Positions 16,039 to 24,678 of a DNA stretch of 64,000 bases are shown one piece after another. The notes under the pieces are model-generated. The model saw only the letters and a list, made by a program, of their open reading frames with translations. It was not told the DNA's origin and did not search any database. This stretch comes from Spirosoma validum (GTDB taxonomy: Bacteria > Bacteroidota > Bacteroidia > Cytophagales > Spirosomataceae), in the NCBI RefSeq assembly GCF_014699035.1, contig NZ_JACXAA010000015.1, positions 62,001 through 126,000 of the forward strand, given 5' to 3'. The position numbers were made by a program, and so were the translations under genes. Numbering within the stretch: position 1 is the first letter of the stretch; each line of letters starts with the position of its first letter.

Positions 16039-17871
16039 CTAAACACTTTGCATCGTGCTTAATTTCCGGTAGAAGCCTTCATCCAGCGTCAGCAATTCGT
16101 CGTGACGGCCGCGCTCGACGATACGTCCCTGATTGACAACCAGAATCTCGTCGGCATGTTGGATCGTACTGAGCCGGTGGGCAATCACGAGCGTTGTGCG
16201 GTTCGTCATTAAGCGAGTCAGAGCTTCCTGCACCAACTTCTCCGACTCCGTATCGAGCGCGGATGTGGCTTCATCAAGAATCAGAATTGGTGGGTTTTTC
16301 AGTATGGCGCGGGCAATGCTAATTCGTTGACGCTGCCCACCCGACAACTTGCCACCCCGGTCGCCAATAATGGTCTGATAGCCATCGGTCTGAGCCACAA
16401 TAAAGTCATGCGCATTGGCAATCCGGGCGGCTTCCATGACATCGGCCTCTGTAGCGGCACTTCCAAAGGCGATGTTATTGAAGATCGTGTCGTTAAACAG
16501 AATACTTTCCTGGGTTACGATGCCCATCTGCCCTCGTAAAGATGCCATCGTGCCATCGCGCAGATCCACGCCGTCAATCAAAATTTGACCCGCCGTTGGG
16601 TCATAAAAGCGCGGAATCAGATCGGCAATCGTCGATTTACCCCCACCCGATGAACCAACCAGAGCAATGGTTTTTCCCTTCATCAGGTCGAAACTGATGT
16701 TACGCAGAACAGGCGTATCAGCGTTGTAGGCAAACGATACGTTCTGTACCGAGATTTTGTCCTGAAAATCAGGTAGCGTTAGGGCACAGGGTTTATCCTG
16801 AATCAGCGGCTGCGTGTCGATCAGTTCTAAAACACGTTCCCCCGAGGCAAGCCCGCGCTGCGAACCACTAAACGCGTTGGAGATGTCTTTGGCGGGCCGC
16901 GTTACCTGTGAGAAAATAGCAATATAGGCAATGAACTGAGCCGCTGTCAGATCGGATTGTCCGCTAAGTACCAAAGAACCGCCATAGAAAAGAATCCCCG
17001 CAACGACAGCTACGCCCATCACTTCGGAAAACGGTGAGGCCAGTTCTCGCCGGTTGGCCAGCGACCGAATCGCCTGTCGGTACCCTTCGTTTTCCTGCCG
17101 AAATTTATCCAGAATAAAGCCTTCAGCAACAAAGCCTTTTACAACCCGCATGCCGCCAAAAGTTTCGTCCAACAAACTCACGAGACTACTCAATCGCTGC
17201 TGTCCTTCCTGTGCATCGCGCTTCATACGCCGAACCAGGAACGCAATGAATCCGCCTGATATGGGAATGACCAGGATGGCAAACAGGGTCAGTTTCACGG
17301 AAATACTCAACAGAGCAATCACGTAGCCGATCAGCAAAAACACTTCTTTTGATGCCGCAGAAAGCGTATTGGCAATGGAATTTTCGACCTCCTGCACGTC
17401 GGTCGTAATGCGTGAAATCAGGTTTCCTTTCCGTTCATTCGAGAAGAAGCCGAGTTGTAAACTTATCGTTCGACTAAAAACGGTTTCCCTTAATCGAGAC
17501 ACCATTTTTGCCTTGAATGCTTCTAACTGCCTGATGGATAAGTATTTGAAAAGGTTATTTAGCAGTACAGACAAAATGATAACGATACACACGTACTGAA
17601 GAGCGCCTACTTTACCGTGTTCCTGAAAAATCTGGGCGAAGTAATAACTGAATGCCTCGGTTGGCGACGTAATGAATGAAGGTGCGGGCTGGCTCAGAAA
17701 CATCCGCATTCGTTCGGCATTCACATTATTGAACAGAATATCGAGCAGTGGAATCAGCAGCGTAAAATTGAGCACACCAAATACACTCGACGCTAACGAT
17801 GTGGCTACGAACGGCACCAGAAAGCGACTTAATGGTTTGGCAAACGAGAGTAATCGAAGGTACGTTTTCAT
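16039..17871 (-). CDS. ABC exporter, fused membrane and ATPase domains (MsbA type)
   Basis: A 610-residue half-transporter. Residues ~15-320 form a six-helix type 1 exporter domain; residues ~350-605 are the ATPase with Walker A GSSGGGKST, signature LSGGQRQRISIARA, Walker B ILILDEATSALD and the H-loop AHRLST. It works as a homodimer in the inner membrane. The match to MsbA suggests lipid or lipid A export, but drug export is equally possible from sequence. It sits 65 bp downstream of a glycosyltransferase gene on the same strand. A TATCTTTG box ends 8 bp before its ATG, so it may also be transcribed alone with almost no 5' leader. Confidence 0.93.
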   Translation of the reverse strand: MKTYLRLLSFAKPLSRFLVPFVATSLASSVFGVLNFTLLIPLLDILFNNVNAERMRMFLSQPAPSFITSPTEAFSYYFAQIFQEHGKVGALQYVCIVIILSVLLNNLFKYLSIRQLEAFKAKMVSRLRETVFSRTISLQLGFFSNERKGNLISRITTDVQEVENSIANTLSAASKEVFLLIGYVIALLSISVKLTLFAILVIPISGGFIAFLVRRMKRDAQEGQQRLSSLVSLLDETFGGMRVVKGFVAEGFILDKFRQENEGYRQAIRSLANRRELASPFSEVMGVAVVAGILFYGGSLVLSGQSDLTAAQFIAYIAIFSQVTRPAKDISNAFSGSQRGLASGERVLELIDTQPLIQDKPCALTLPDFQDKISVQNVSFAYNADTPVLRNISFDLMKGKTIALVGSSGGGKSTIADLIPRFYDPTAGQILIDGVDLRDGTMASLRGQMGIVTQESILFNDTIFNNIAFGSAATEADVMEAARIANAHDFIVAQTDGYQTIIGDRGGKLSGGQRQRISIARAILKNPPILILDEATSALDTESEKLVQEALTRLMTNRTTLVIAHRLSTIQHADEILVVNQGRIVERGRHDELLTLDEGFYRKLSTMQSV

Positions 17872-17879
17872 GTATACCG

Positions 17880-17887
17880 CAAAGATA
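17880..17887 (-). promoter_or_regulatory. Candidate -7 box for the ABC exporter
   Basis: On the minus strand TATCTTTG fits TAnnTTTG and ends 8 bases before the ATG, implying a nearly leaderless transcript. Confidence 0.5.
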
Positions 17888-17936
17888 CCGTCTGAACCGG
17901 GATTTAGCTGATTACAGGATTGCCAGGATTTTATTT

Positions 17937-19013
17937 CTATATCCCTTTGTCTCCGGCTAGTTCCTGATACAAATCCCAGTATTGCTTTGCTACGTCCGGC
18001 CAGCTAAAACTGGCGGCTCGTTTTTTCATCCGCTCTTCACGTAATGGATTCTGGGCAAAGTCACGCATCCCTTCGTCAATGGTCTGAGCCATGTTCTCCG
18101 GCTCGAAATTATCAAAATAATACGCTTCCTTACCGCCAACTTCGGGTAAGCTGGTTAGCCGGGAGATGAAAACCGGTTTACCAAACGTCATGGCTTCCGC
18201 AACGGGCAAACCAAATCCTTCGGATAAAGACGGGAACAAAAAGGCATCACAATGCGAGTATAACCACAACTTTGTCGGTTCATCAACAGGACCCGGCATT
18301 ACTAGTCGATCAGCAACACCGAGTTTTTGCGCCTGTTCGCGAATGTGTTGCGCGTATGGATGACTGTCCGGTCCGGCCAATATCAATTGGTAGTCAGGGA
18401 AAGCTTCAAGCAAGGGCAGTAGCGTAAGTACATTCTTTTTGGGATGGATAACACCCATAAAAAGAAAAAATGGCGATTGGGCAGATAAGTGAATGACTGC
18501 ATTTGTGGCTTCATCAGGCGTTTCGGCGGGATTGACAGCGACACCATTTGTAATAACCCGTACAGGTTTGTTATCTGGAATATGCAGTTCCTTCTTTACT
18601 ACCGACGCAGTATAGTTAGAAATAGTAGTCAGCGCCGTTGCCTGATCGACGTTACGTTGCAAACGAGCCAGCTTACGTGCTTTTTCACCAGCCGAATAGT
18701 CGGGGCGCTCCAGAAAATTTAGATCGTGAATCGTTAAGATTAGTTTCGATCGTGTTGATCGATAAGCCGAATCCTGATGCAGACAATGCCAGAGATCATA
18801 TTGCCCCGGAATCCATAACTTTCGCATCCATGATGCTTTGATGTACTCAACTTCAGGTCCAAACACACCAACTTTATCTTCGGGCACAAGAAACGTTAGC
18901 GGCCACGTATCAGGCCGCTGACGAACAAGTTCACGACCCAGATGCAAACACACTTGCCCTAAGCCACTGTTAAGATCCCGTAAACGTTCGGCGTCGATGA
19001 AGAGAGAAAGCAT
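17937..19013 (-). CDS. Glycosyltransferase, GT4 type
   Basis: A 358-residue GT-B glycosyltransferase. The C-terminal domain has the GT4 donor-site signature SLSEGFGLPVAEAMTFGKPVFIS with its Glu pair, preceded by HPKKNVLTLLPLLEAFPDYQLILAGPDSHPY. The N-terminal half is the acceptor domain. No signal peptide. It transfers a nucleotide-activated sugar, probably to a surface polysaccharide or lipid-linked glycan; donor and acceptor cannot be told. Upstream of the MsbA-like exporter, it may make the material that is exported (inference). A TAGTTTTG box lies 20 bp upstream of the start. Confidence 0.9.
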   Translation of the reverse strand: MLSLFIDAERLRDLNSGLGQVCLHLGRELVRQRPDTWPLTFLVPEDKVGVFGPEVEYIKASWMRKLWIPGQYDLWHCLHQDSAYRSTRSKLILTIHDLNFLERPDYSAGEKARKLARLQRNVDQATALTTISNYTASVVKKELHIPDNKPVRVITNGVAVNPAETPDEATNAVIHLSAQSPFFLFMGVIHPKKNVLTLLPLLEAFPDYQLILAGPDSHPYAQHIREQAQKLGVADRLVMPGPVDEPTKLWLYSHCDAFLFPSLSEGFGLPVAEAMTFGKPVFISRLTSLPEVGGKEAYYFDNFEPENMAQTIDEGMRDFAQNPLREERMKKRAASFSWPDVAKQYWDLYQELAGDKGI

Positions 19014-19032
19014 TTGTGTCTGTAAATTTTAA

Positions 19033-19040
19033 CAAAACTA
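19033..19040 (-). promoter_or_regulatory. Candidate -7 box for the glycosyltransferase gene
   Basis: TAGTTTTG on the minus strand matches TAnnTTTG and lies 20 bases upstream of the ATG. Confidence 0.45.
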
Positions 19041-19097
19041 ATCCTGTCCATCATTAAAATCATAAAAATCCTGCCGCGCCGACGTTCGGTTGAGACG

Positions 19098-19105
19098 TAT
19101 CTTTG
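19098..19105 (+). promoter_or_regulatory. Candidate -7 box for hemE, leaderless arrangement
   Basis: TATCTTTG ends 4 bases before the hemE ATG. Since transcription in this phylum starts a few bases after this box, the mRNA would begin at or next to the start codon. Confidence 0.5.
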
Positions 19106-19109
19106 CAAT

Positions 19110-20129
19110 ATGACTTTACAGAATGATTTGCTGCTCCGCACCGCGCGGGGTGAATTGACAGAGCGTATACCCGTTTGGATGATGCGTCAGGCCGGACGCG
19201 TACTGCCCGAATACCGAGCGGTTCGGGAGCGGGCCGGCAGTTTCATTACGTTGGCGAAAACGCCTGAACTGGCGGCTGAAGTGACGATTCAACCTGTCGA
19301 TGCCTTCGATGTCGATGCGGCCATTATTTTCTCCGATATTCTGGTCATTCCCGAAGCGATGGGACTACCCTACGAAATGATCGAAAGTCGGGGACCAGTT
19401 TTTCCACAAACGGTTCGTACCATGGCCGACTTAAGCCGCTTACGCGTAGCTGATGCCGAGAGTGATCTGGGATACGTACTGGATGCGATTAAGCTGACGA
19501 AGAAAGAGTTGAATAATCGGGTACCACTTATTGGCTTTGCCGGGGCACCATTCACGATTTTCTGCTACATGACCGAAGGCAAGGGTTCCAAAACGTTTTC
19601 AGTGGCGAAGAAGCTGTTGTATACCGACCCGGATTTTGCGCACGCGCTGCTTCAGCAAATCACCGACAGTACGATTGCTTATTTACAGGCGCAAATCCGG
19701 TCGGGTGTTGATCTGGTACAGTTGTTCGATTCCTGGGCAGGAATTCTGTCGCCGGAGCAATACCGAACCTTTTCGCTTCCTTACATCAAGCAGATTTGCG
19801 ATCTGATTACGGGTGTCCCCATGACGGTTTTTGCCAAAGGCGCCTTTTTCGCCCGGCAGGAAATTGGTCAACTGAGCTGTGACGTAGTGGGTTTAGACTG
19901 GAACATGGACCCGCATGAGTCGCGGGAGTTAATCCCGGATCGCGTATTACAAGGGAATCTAGACCCCTGCGTTCTATACGCTGATTTTGCTCAGATCCGA
20001 GCGGAAGTGAAGCGGATGATCGATGCCTTTGGTCATCAGCATTATATCGCCAACCTCGGTCACGGCATTTATCCGGATACCGATCCCGACAAAGCCCGAT
20101 GCTTTGTCGATGCCGTAAAGGCGATGTAA
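19110..20129 (+). CDS. hemE: Uroporphyrinogen decarboxylase
   Basis: A 339-residue cytoplasmic enzyme that removes the four acetate carboxyls of uroporphyrinogen III to give coproporphyrinogen III in haem synthesis. Both family signatures are clear: [20 protein letters not shown] near the start, and [20 protein letters not shown] near residue 148. The acidic site IIFSDILV is present and length is typical. Start at the ATG at 19110. It is divergent from the glycosyltransferase (96-bp spacer) and convergent with the heptose kinase gene; the 94-bp gap on that side is almost wholly filled by a REP-like hairpin. Confidence 0.98.
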   Translation: MTLQNDLLLRTARGELTERIPVWMMRQAGRVLPEYRAVRERAGSFITLAKTPELAAEVTIQPVDAFDVDAAIIFSDILVIPEAMGLPYEMIESRGPVFPQTVRTMADLSRLRVADAESDLGYVLDAIKLTKKELNNRVPLIGFAGAPFTIFCYMTEGKGSKTFSVAKKLLYTDPDFAHALLQQITDSTIAYLQAQIRSGVDLVQLFDSWAGILSPEQYRTFSLPYIKQICDLITGVPMTVFAKGAFFARQEIGQLSCDVVGLDWNMDPHESRELIPDRVLQGNLDPCVLYADFAQIRAEVKRMIDAFGHQHYIANLGHGIYPDTDPDKARCFVDAVKAM

Positions 20130-20221
20130 GGTAGCGTGGGCTTCAGCCCGCGTAGCCGTAGGCTAAGTTGTGGTGCTTCATTTTTTAGCCTACGGCTACG
20201 CGAGCTGAAGCCCACGCTACC
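20130..20221. repeat. REP-like long hairpin, copy 1
   Basis: Two 37-bp arms are complementary with a single mismatch around an 18-nt loop. Arms start GGTAGCGTGGGCTTCAGC and end CGTAGCCGTAGGCTAA. It begins at the base after the hemE stop and ends two bases before the kinase stop. A related, more divergent copy lies at 32209-32302. It probably also serves as a two-way terminator. Confidence 0.85.
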
Positions 20222-20223
20222 TT

Positions 20224-21234
20224 TCACAAATTCTCTTTCGCTTCGGCTTTTAGCTGCGCTTTGTCAATCGGCACTACGCCGACCGATTCACAGACTAAGC
20301 CACCGCCCAGATTCGATAAGCCTGCGATGATACTTGGTGGCTGACGTAGCGCTACGCAACAGGCAGCAATGCTAATCACTGTATCGCCTGCTCCCGATAC
20401 GTCGGCAATTTTACGGATGTGCGCCGGAAGCTGGGTTTTCTCCCCGTTAAAGTCGATAAAGACACCTCGTTCCGAAAGAGTAATCAAAGCCCCTTTCAGA
20501 TTCAGCTGCGTTTTTAATTGATCGACGGCGCCCTGAAAATCAGTAGGATTATCAACATCGAATTCCAGTTTTAAACCCTCGCGCAGTTCCTTAAGATTCG
20601 GCTTGAACAGTGTGGTATTCTGATAGCTTAAAAAATTGCGCTTCTTCGGATCAACTACGGTTGGAATGCCCTGTTCATTGGCAAAATCCGTAATTTCAGC
20701 AATAGCTTCTTTACTCAGCACCCCTTTGTCATAATCTTCGAAAATAACGACGTGGCAGGTCGGAATCAATTCTTTGGCTTTAGCTATTAATTGCGTCCGT
20801 TCGTCGGTGGTGATGTATTTATCGGTCTCCGTATCCACCCGTACAACTTGCTGAGAACTGGCAATAATTCGTTCTTTAATGGTCGTGATCCGGTCTTTGC
20901 TACGTATCAACCCATCGCAGTTTAAGCCCCGACTACATAGTTCCTGTTCGAGCTGATCACCTGGTGCATCAGCACCGATGACTGAACAAATAATGGCTTC
21001 AGCGCCTAATGCCTGTACGTTCAGCAATACGTTTCCGGCTCCACCCAGACGAAATTCACGCCGGTCGAACCGCACGATGGGTACCGGCGCTTCGGGCGAA
21101 ATCCGCTCGACGTGGCCCCAGACGTAGGAATCGAGCATGACGTCGCCAATGATCAAAACGCGGAGTTTATCGAATTGATCGAATAATTCATCAAGAGACA
21201 TGTCTAAGACCATCAGGTCGCGGACCGAATTCAT
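20224..21234 (-). CDS. rfaE1: D-glycero-beta-D-manno-heptose-7-phosphate kinase (PfkB family)
   Basis: A 336-residue PfkB-type sugar kinase. The substrate-side signature RLGGAGNVLLNVQALGA and the ATP-site signature DVSGAGDTVISIAACCVAL with catalytic Asp are both present, and VWGHVERISPEAPVPIVRFDRRE is characteristic of the RfaE/HldE kinase domain. It phosphorylates heptose-7-phosphate at C1 in ADP-heptose synthesis for lipopolysaccharide. Only the kinase domain is present; the nucleotidyltransferase half of HldE is absent, as is usual in this phylum, where it is a separate gene. The first residues (MNSVRDLMVLDMSLDELF) offer three possible starts. Confidence 0.92.
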   Translation of the reverse strand: MNSVRDLMVLDMSLDELFDQFDKLRVLIIGDVMLDSYVWGHVERISPEAPVPIVRFDRREFRLGGAGNVLLNVQALGAEAIICSVIGADAPGDQLEQELCSRGLNCDGLIRSKDRITTIKERIIASSQQVVRVDTETDKYITTDERTQLIAKAKELIPTCHVVIFEDYDKGVLSKEAIAEITDFANEQGIPTVVDPKKRNFLSYQNTTLFKPNLKELREGLKLEFDVDNPTDFQGAVDQLKTQLNLKGALITLSERGVFIDFNGEKTQLPAHIRKIADVSGAGDTVISIAACCVALRQPPSIIAGLSNLGGGLVCESVGVVPIDKAQLKAEAKENL

Positions 21235-21336
21235 AGGCGCAGAATAAGCTTATTGAAGCTACAAAGGAACGAAAAGTGAGGTCTATTTCCGAAATTGAGC
21301 CGATACGTTCGATCAAACGGAGGCTTCTTCAGCGAA

Positions 21337-21735
21337 TTAGGGTTTAGGAATATATTTCCAGCCACAATAAAGCTGGTTTGCACATTCGGTTAACGTAACA
21401 AGCGTATCGGCCCGAAATTCGTACTGGTAAACGGTTTCCTGGTTATTTTCATTCGTAAAATGAAACTGCTGCTCGTTCAGAACCTGGTAGCGAATTGTGG
21501 CATTAGTAATGTCGTGTGGGTCGTGAAATGTACCGTCTTCGCGAAAAGAAACAGCAGGAAACGTGTTATCAAGGTTCCAGCCTGGCTTTAGGTTTCCATA
21601 CACTTTTGTCGGTGCTATGAAAAAGGCAACCGGCTGCCAGTTACCCACAAAGCGATTGCTCGTTTCTTTCTCAACTGATTTCCCATTGCAACCGATTAAA
21701 CCAATTAGTATGAGGGTGATAAGCGTAAATCTCAT
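21337..21735 (-). CDS. Small lipoprotein, lipocalin-like
   Basis: A 132-residue protein with a leader ending in LIGC, a lipobox with Cys16. The mature part has the pattern VGNWQPVAFF...VSFREDGTFHD...YQFEFRADTLVTL that recalls lipocalin-like (DUF4488/DUF5004-type) Bacteroidota lipoproteins: a short beta-barrel with an opening GNW motif. Function unknown. It is the last gene on this strand before a 101-bp gap to the heptose kinase. Confidence in the coding call is good; the fold is a guess. Confidence 0.75.
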   Translation of the reverse strand: MRFTLITLILIGLIGCNGKSVEKETSNRFVGNWQPVAFFIAPTKVYGNLKPGWNLDNTFPAVSFREDGTFHDPHDITNATIRYQVLNEQQFHFTNENNQETVYQYEFRADTLVTLTECANQLYCGWKYIPKP

Positions 21736-21822
21736 GGCAGTAAGGCGTTTATCCTTAAAACGTAGCGCTACGCGATATAGTTGAAAAAGTGACTAACCTG
21801 ATTGATCTGGTACTTACAACAA

Positions 21823-23400
21823 TTACCAGCCACTCAACATACGTAGCAACAGGTCAGGTTTCAGAAATAAGCCCACTATCGGCACAGTGAGGCCAAGAGC
21901 CAGATAAACGGCAGATCTTGGCAAAGTAGCAGCCTCTCTCGGTTCGGAATCTACAGCAACCGGGCGAAAGAAAAGGAGAAAGGGAATTTTCAGATAATAC
22001 ACCAGCGAAATCAGTGCGTTCAATAGTCCCAGTCCAAACAGGGCTAGTAACCAGGGATTGCCGGTTTGCTGATAAGCGTCGTAAAGCGCAGAAAACGACA
22101 GAAGTTTAGCCGTAAAACCAACCGTTGGTGGAAGACCTGTCAGTGCAATCATCACCACGATAAGCGCTACTGACAGTAACGGCTGTTTGGGTCCTAATCC
22201 TGCGAAATGGCTGATCGTTAGGTCGGTGCCATTACTACGTGCCAGTAAATCAATGAGGAAAAACGCAGCCAGCGAGATGAATACGTACGTACCCGCGTAA
22301 AACAACACGGCCTCGAAACCAGCATTATTCAAAGCGACAACCCCAACTAGTAGAAACCCTGCATGGGCGATCGTCGAATAAGCCAGTAGCCGCTTGGCAT
22401 CAGTTTGACGTAGCGCCGACAGATTACCGATCAAAATACCCGCCAACGCCAGTACAGCCAGGGGTGTCTGGAGAACCGATGCGGATACGTTGCCCAGAGA
22501 CGATTCCAGCGGGAGAGCCGTTACGATTCGCATAAGCACCAACACACCTGCCGCTTTCGGCGCAACCGAAAAAAACGCAGCAACGGGCACCGGTGCCGCT
22601 TCGTATGCATCGGGCGTCCAGACGTGAAACGGTACCCCCGCAAGTTTGAACAATAGTCCCGCCAATGTCAGTAACATGGACACCGCTACAACGGCCGAAT
22701 CCTGCCCGGCAAGTTGGGTTCCAAATGATTCGGCTGTCAGATCGAGCGTACCGGTCATGCCATACAGCAGCGACATTCCGTAGAGCATGATAGCCGAACT
22801 GACGGCGCCAAACAGTAAGTATTTGATCCCCCCTTCCGACGCTTTCCGGTCAGCCGTAAGTGCCGTTAACAGGTAGGAGCAGATGGATACTAACTCGATA
22901 CTCAGATAAATGCCAAGCATGTTCACTGAGATCGTCATCAGAAACAACCCCAGCGTCATGGCAATCAGTAATGAATACCACTCGAGCGGTAAAGTCGACC
23001 GATTCAACGGATTTGACGTAGCGTTTTCCTCATGGGTAAACAGTTCGTATAGCAGGACAAAAACCGCGCTCAGCGCAATGACTACCTGCATAAAAACAGC
23101 CTGATTATCCACAAACAACAAGTGCATAAACAGGAATCCCCGTGTCGATGATAACACCGCCCACATAGCCGCTACAAGGATCACAACCCCACTCAACCCA
23201 GCCAGAACCTGACGAGTTCGTAACCGATTGCTACGTAGCATCACTAATTCAACCAGCAGCAGTACGCAAAAGGACAACGACAGCCAGGCCTCTGGTCCAA
23301 AACCGCTGAGGCTGGCAAGAATATCGTTTAATTGATCGGAAAGAGACAAGATAACGTAGTGGTTAGTCAGCCATTGACAGAAGTTAGTCTTTAGTTGCAA
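21823..23400 (-). CDS. nuoN: NADH-quinone oxidoreductase subunit N
   Basis: A ~525-residue polytopic membrane protein, one of the three antiporter-like subunits of respiratory complex I. Typical stretches are LGIYLSIELVSICSYLLTAL, GGIKYLLFGAVSSAIMLYGMSLLYGMTGTLDL and LTGLPPTVGFTAKLLSF. The frame starts at a TTG at 23400; a second TTG at 23349 (giving a start at SLSDQLND) fits the family better, as the extra 17 residues are polar and not conserved to my knowledge. Unusually, no other nuo gene is adjacent: the gene upstream is terC-like and the one downstream a lipoprotein. Confidence 0.93.
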   Translation of the reverse strand: MQLKTNFCQWLTNHYVILSLSDQLNDILASLSGFGPEAWLSLSFCVLLLVELVMLRSNRLRTRQVLAGLSGVVILVAAMWAVLSSTRGFLFMHLLFVDNQAVFMQVVIALSAVFVLLYELFTHEENATSNPLNRSTLPLEWYSLLIAMTLGLFLMTISVNMLGIYLSIELVSICSYLLTALTADRKASEGGIKYLLFGAVSSAIMLYGMSLLYGMTGTLDLTAESFGTQLAGQDSAVVAVSMLLTLAGLLFKLAGVPFHVWTPDAYEAAPVPVAAFFSVAPKAAGVLVLMRIVTALPLESSLGNVSASVLQTPLAVLALAGILIGNLSALRQTDAKRLLAYSTIAHAGFLLVGVVALNNAGFEAVLFYAGTYVFISLAAFFLIDLLARSNGTDLTISHFAGLGPKQPLLSVALIVVMIALTGLPPTVGFTAKLLSFSALYDAYQQTGNPWLLALFGLGLLNALISLVYYLKIPFLLFFRPVAVDSEPREAATLPRSAVYLALGLTVPIVGLFLKPDLLLRMLSGW

Positions 23401-23459
23401 GGTGAATAAACATAAAATCTGCTACAACTAAAGGCTAACCGCTGCCCAATGACGACTTA

Positions 23460-24272
23460 TTAGATCATTCCATCCTGATTGGGGTGGCCTTCGTATTTAT
23501 GTAGCTTCACCGGTTTCTGCTGCTTCCGTAAACGAATGTTAAGGAATTCAACCAGTAACGAGAAGGCAATGGCAAAGTACAGATACCCTTTCGGAACGGC
23601 ACCGACTTCCTGATCGAAAATTACGACTTCAGATAAGTGTGCACCTTCGGCTACCAGCATAAAGCCAATCATAATCAGGAATGCCAGACCCAGCATCTGA
23701 ATGGTAGGGTGTTCATTGACAAACCGACCTACCGGACCAGCAAAGAACATCATAATCAAAATCGATAAAACCACGGCAATCATCATGATTGTCACGTTCT
23801 GAGTCAGCCCAATAGCCGTTAGAATAGAGTCGATCGAGAAAACGATATTGGTAATGGCTATCTGGGTCACGACGCTCGAAATGGTCGTTTTTCCTTTCGT
23901 ACTACCTTCTGTCTCCTCATGATCACTGCCTTCCAGTTTATGGTGAATTTCGGACGTTGCTTTGTAGAGTAGAAACAGCCCACCACCAAACAGAATTAAG
24001 CTCTGCCCCGTAAAAGCAGCCTTGAACCAGCCCGCATCCAGATGCGTAAACGGCTTACTGAGCGATATGACAAACGAAATCCCCATCAGCAGAGCCAGCC
24101 GAAACGCCATGGCCAGTACTAATCCAATATTTCGCGCTTTGGGCTGATCGGCTGGAGAAAGTTTATTGGCCGCAATAGAAATAAAAATGATATTGTCGAT
24201 ACCCAGAACAATTTCCAGGAATGTCAGGGTCAACAGACTGATAATTGACTCAGCCGTAAATAGGTCGCTCAT
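23460..24272 (-). CDS. TerC family integral membrane protein
   Basis: A 270-residue protein from the ATG at 24272 (MSDLFTAESIISLLTLTFLEIVLGIDNIIFISI); the longer frame adds 18 non-conserved residues. It has TerC hallmarks: the LEIVLGIDNIIFISI helix with its Asp-Asn pair, repeated as NIVFSIDSILTAIGL, and about seven helices. Members are linked to tellurite resistance and, more generally, to metal (Mn2+) efflux and loading of exported proteins. The two Asp-containing half-repeats are the likely metal path. It lies 59 bp upstream of nuoN and may be cotranscribed with it. Confidence 0.93.
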   Translation of the reverse strand: MSDLFTAESIISLLTLTFLEIVLGIDNIIFISIAANKLSPADQPKARNIGLVLAMAFRLALLMGISFVISLSKPFTHLDAGWFKAAFTGQSLILFGGGLFLLYKATSEIHHKLEGSDHEETEGSTKGKTTISSVVTQIAITNIVFSIDSILTAIGLTQNVTIMMIAVVLSILIMMFFAGPVGRFVNEHPTIQMLGLAFLIMIGFMLVAEGAHLSEVVIFDQEVGAVPKGYLYFAIAFSLLVEFLNIRLRKQQKPVKLHKYEGHPNQDGMI

Positions 24273-24678
24273 AATTGACGGGAAGATTGGCCCAAAAATA
24301 CCGGCTACGAACCGTGTCTGCAACAACTCATTAAAGAAAGAACACTAAGCCTGACAAAAGGCTGGTACGTTACATAACTGGTAAATTACGCTCCGGGCGA
24401 TAAATTGGCAACAATCGGAGCCTGAATTGCGTATATCAAAAGAGTTATCGATGGATTTGCGCTGATAATTTCACAAATACAGGATGTTCCTAGACATTTA
24501 GTAGCTTTAACAGGAACCAGTAACATATTTCCTGTTAGACTCGTTATAAATATGAACATTGATTACAAGCTGTATTTCAGGCACAAATCGTAATAAAAGA
24601 GTATCTGGATTAACAAAATAGCCCCAGCCCAGTGTGGCTCTCAGATAGTTAATCTGATCAATAGAAAACTCACGTATT
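24273..24678. other. Divergent intergenic region terC / tamB with a 9-bp inverted repeat
   Basis: This 406-bp spacer is AT-richer than its surroundings and must hold promoters for both genes. I see one perfect dyad, TAACAGGAA (24508-24516) and TTCCTGTTA (24529-24537), with a 12-nt centre. It has no T run, so an operator or mRNA hairpin is likelier than a terminator. No convincing small gene or TAnnTTTG box was found. Confidence 0.5.
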
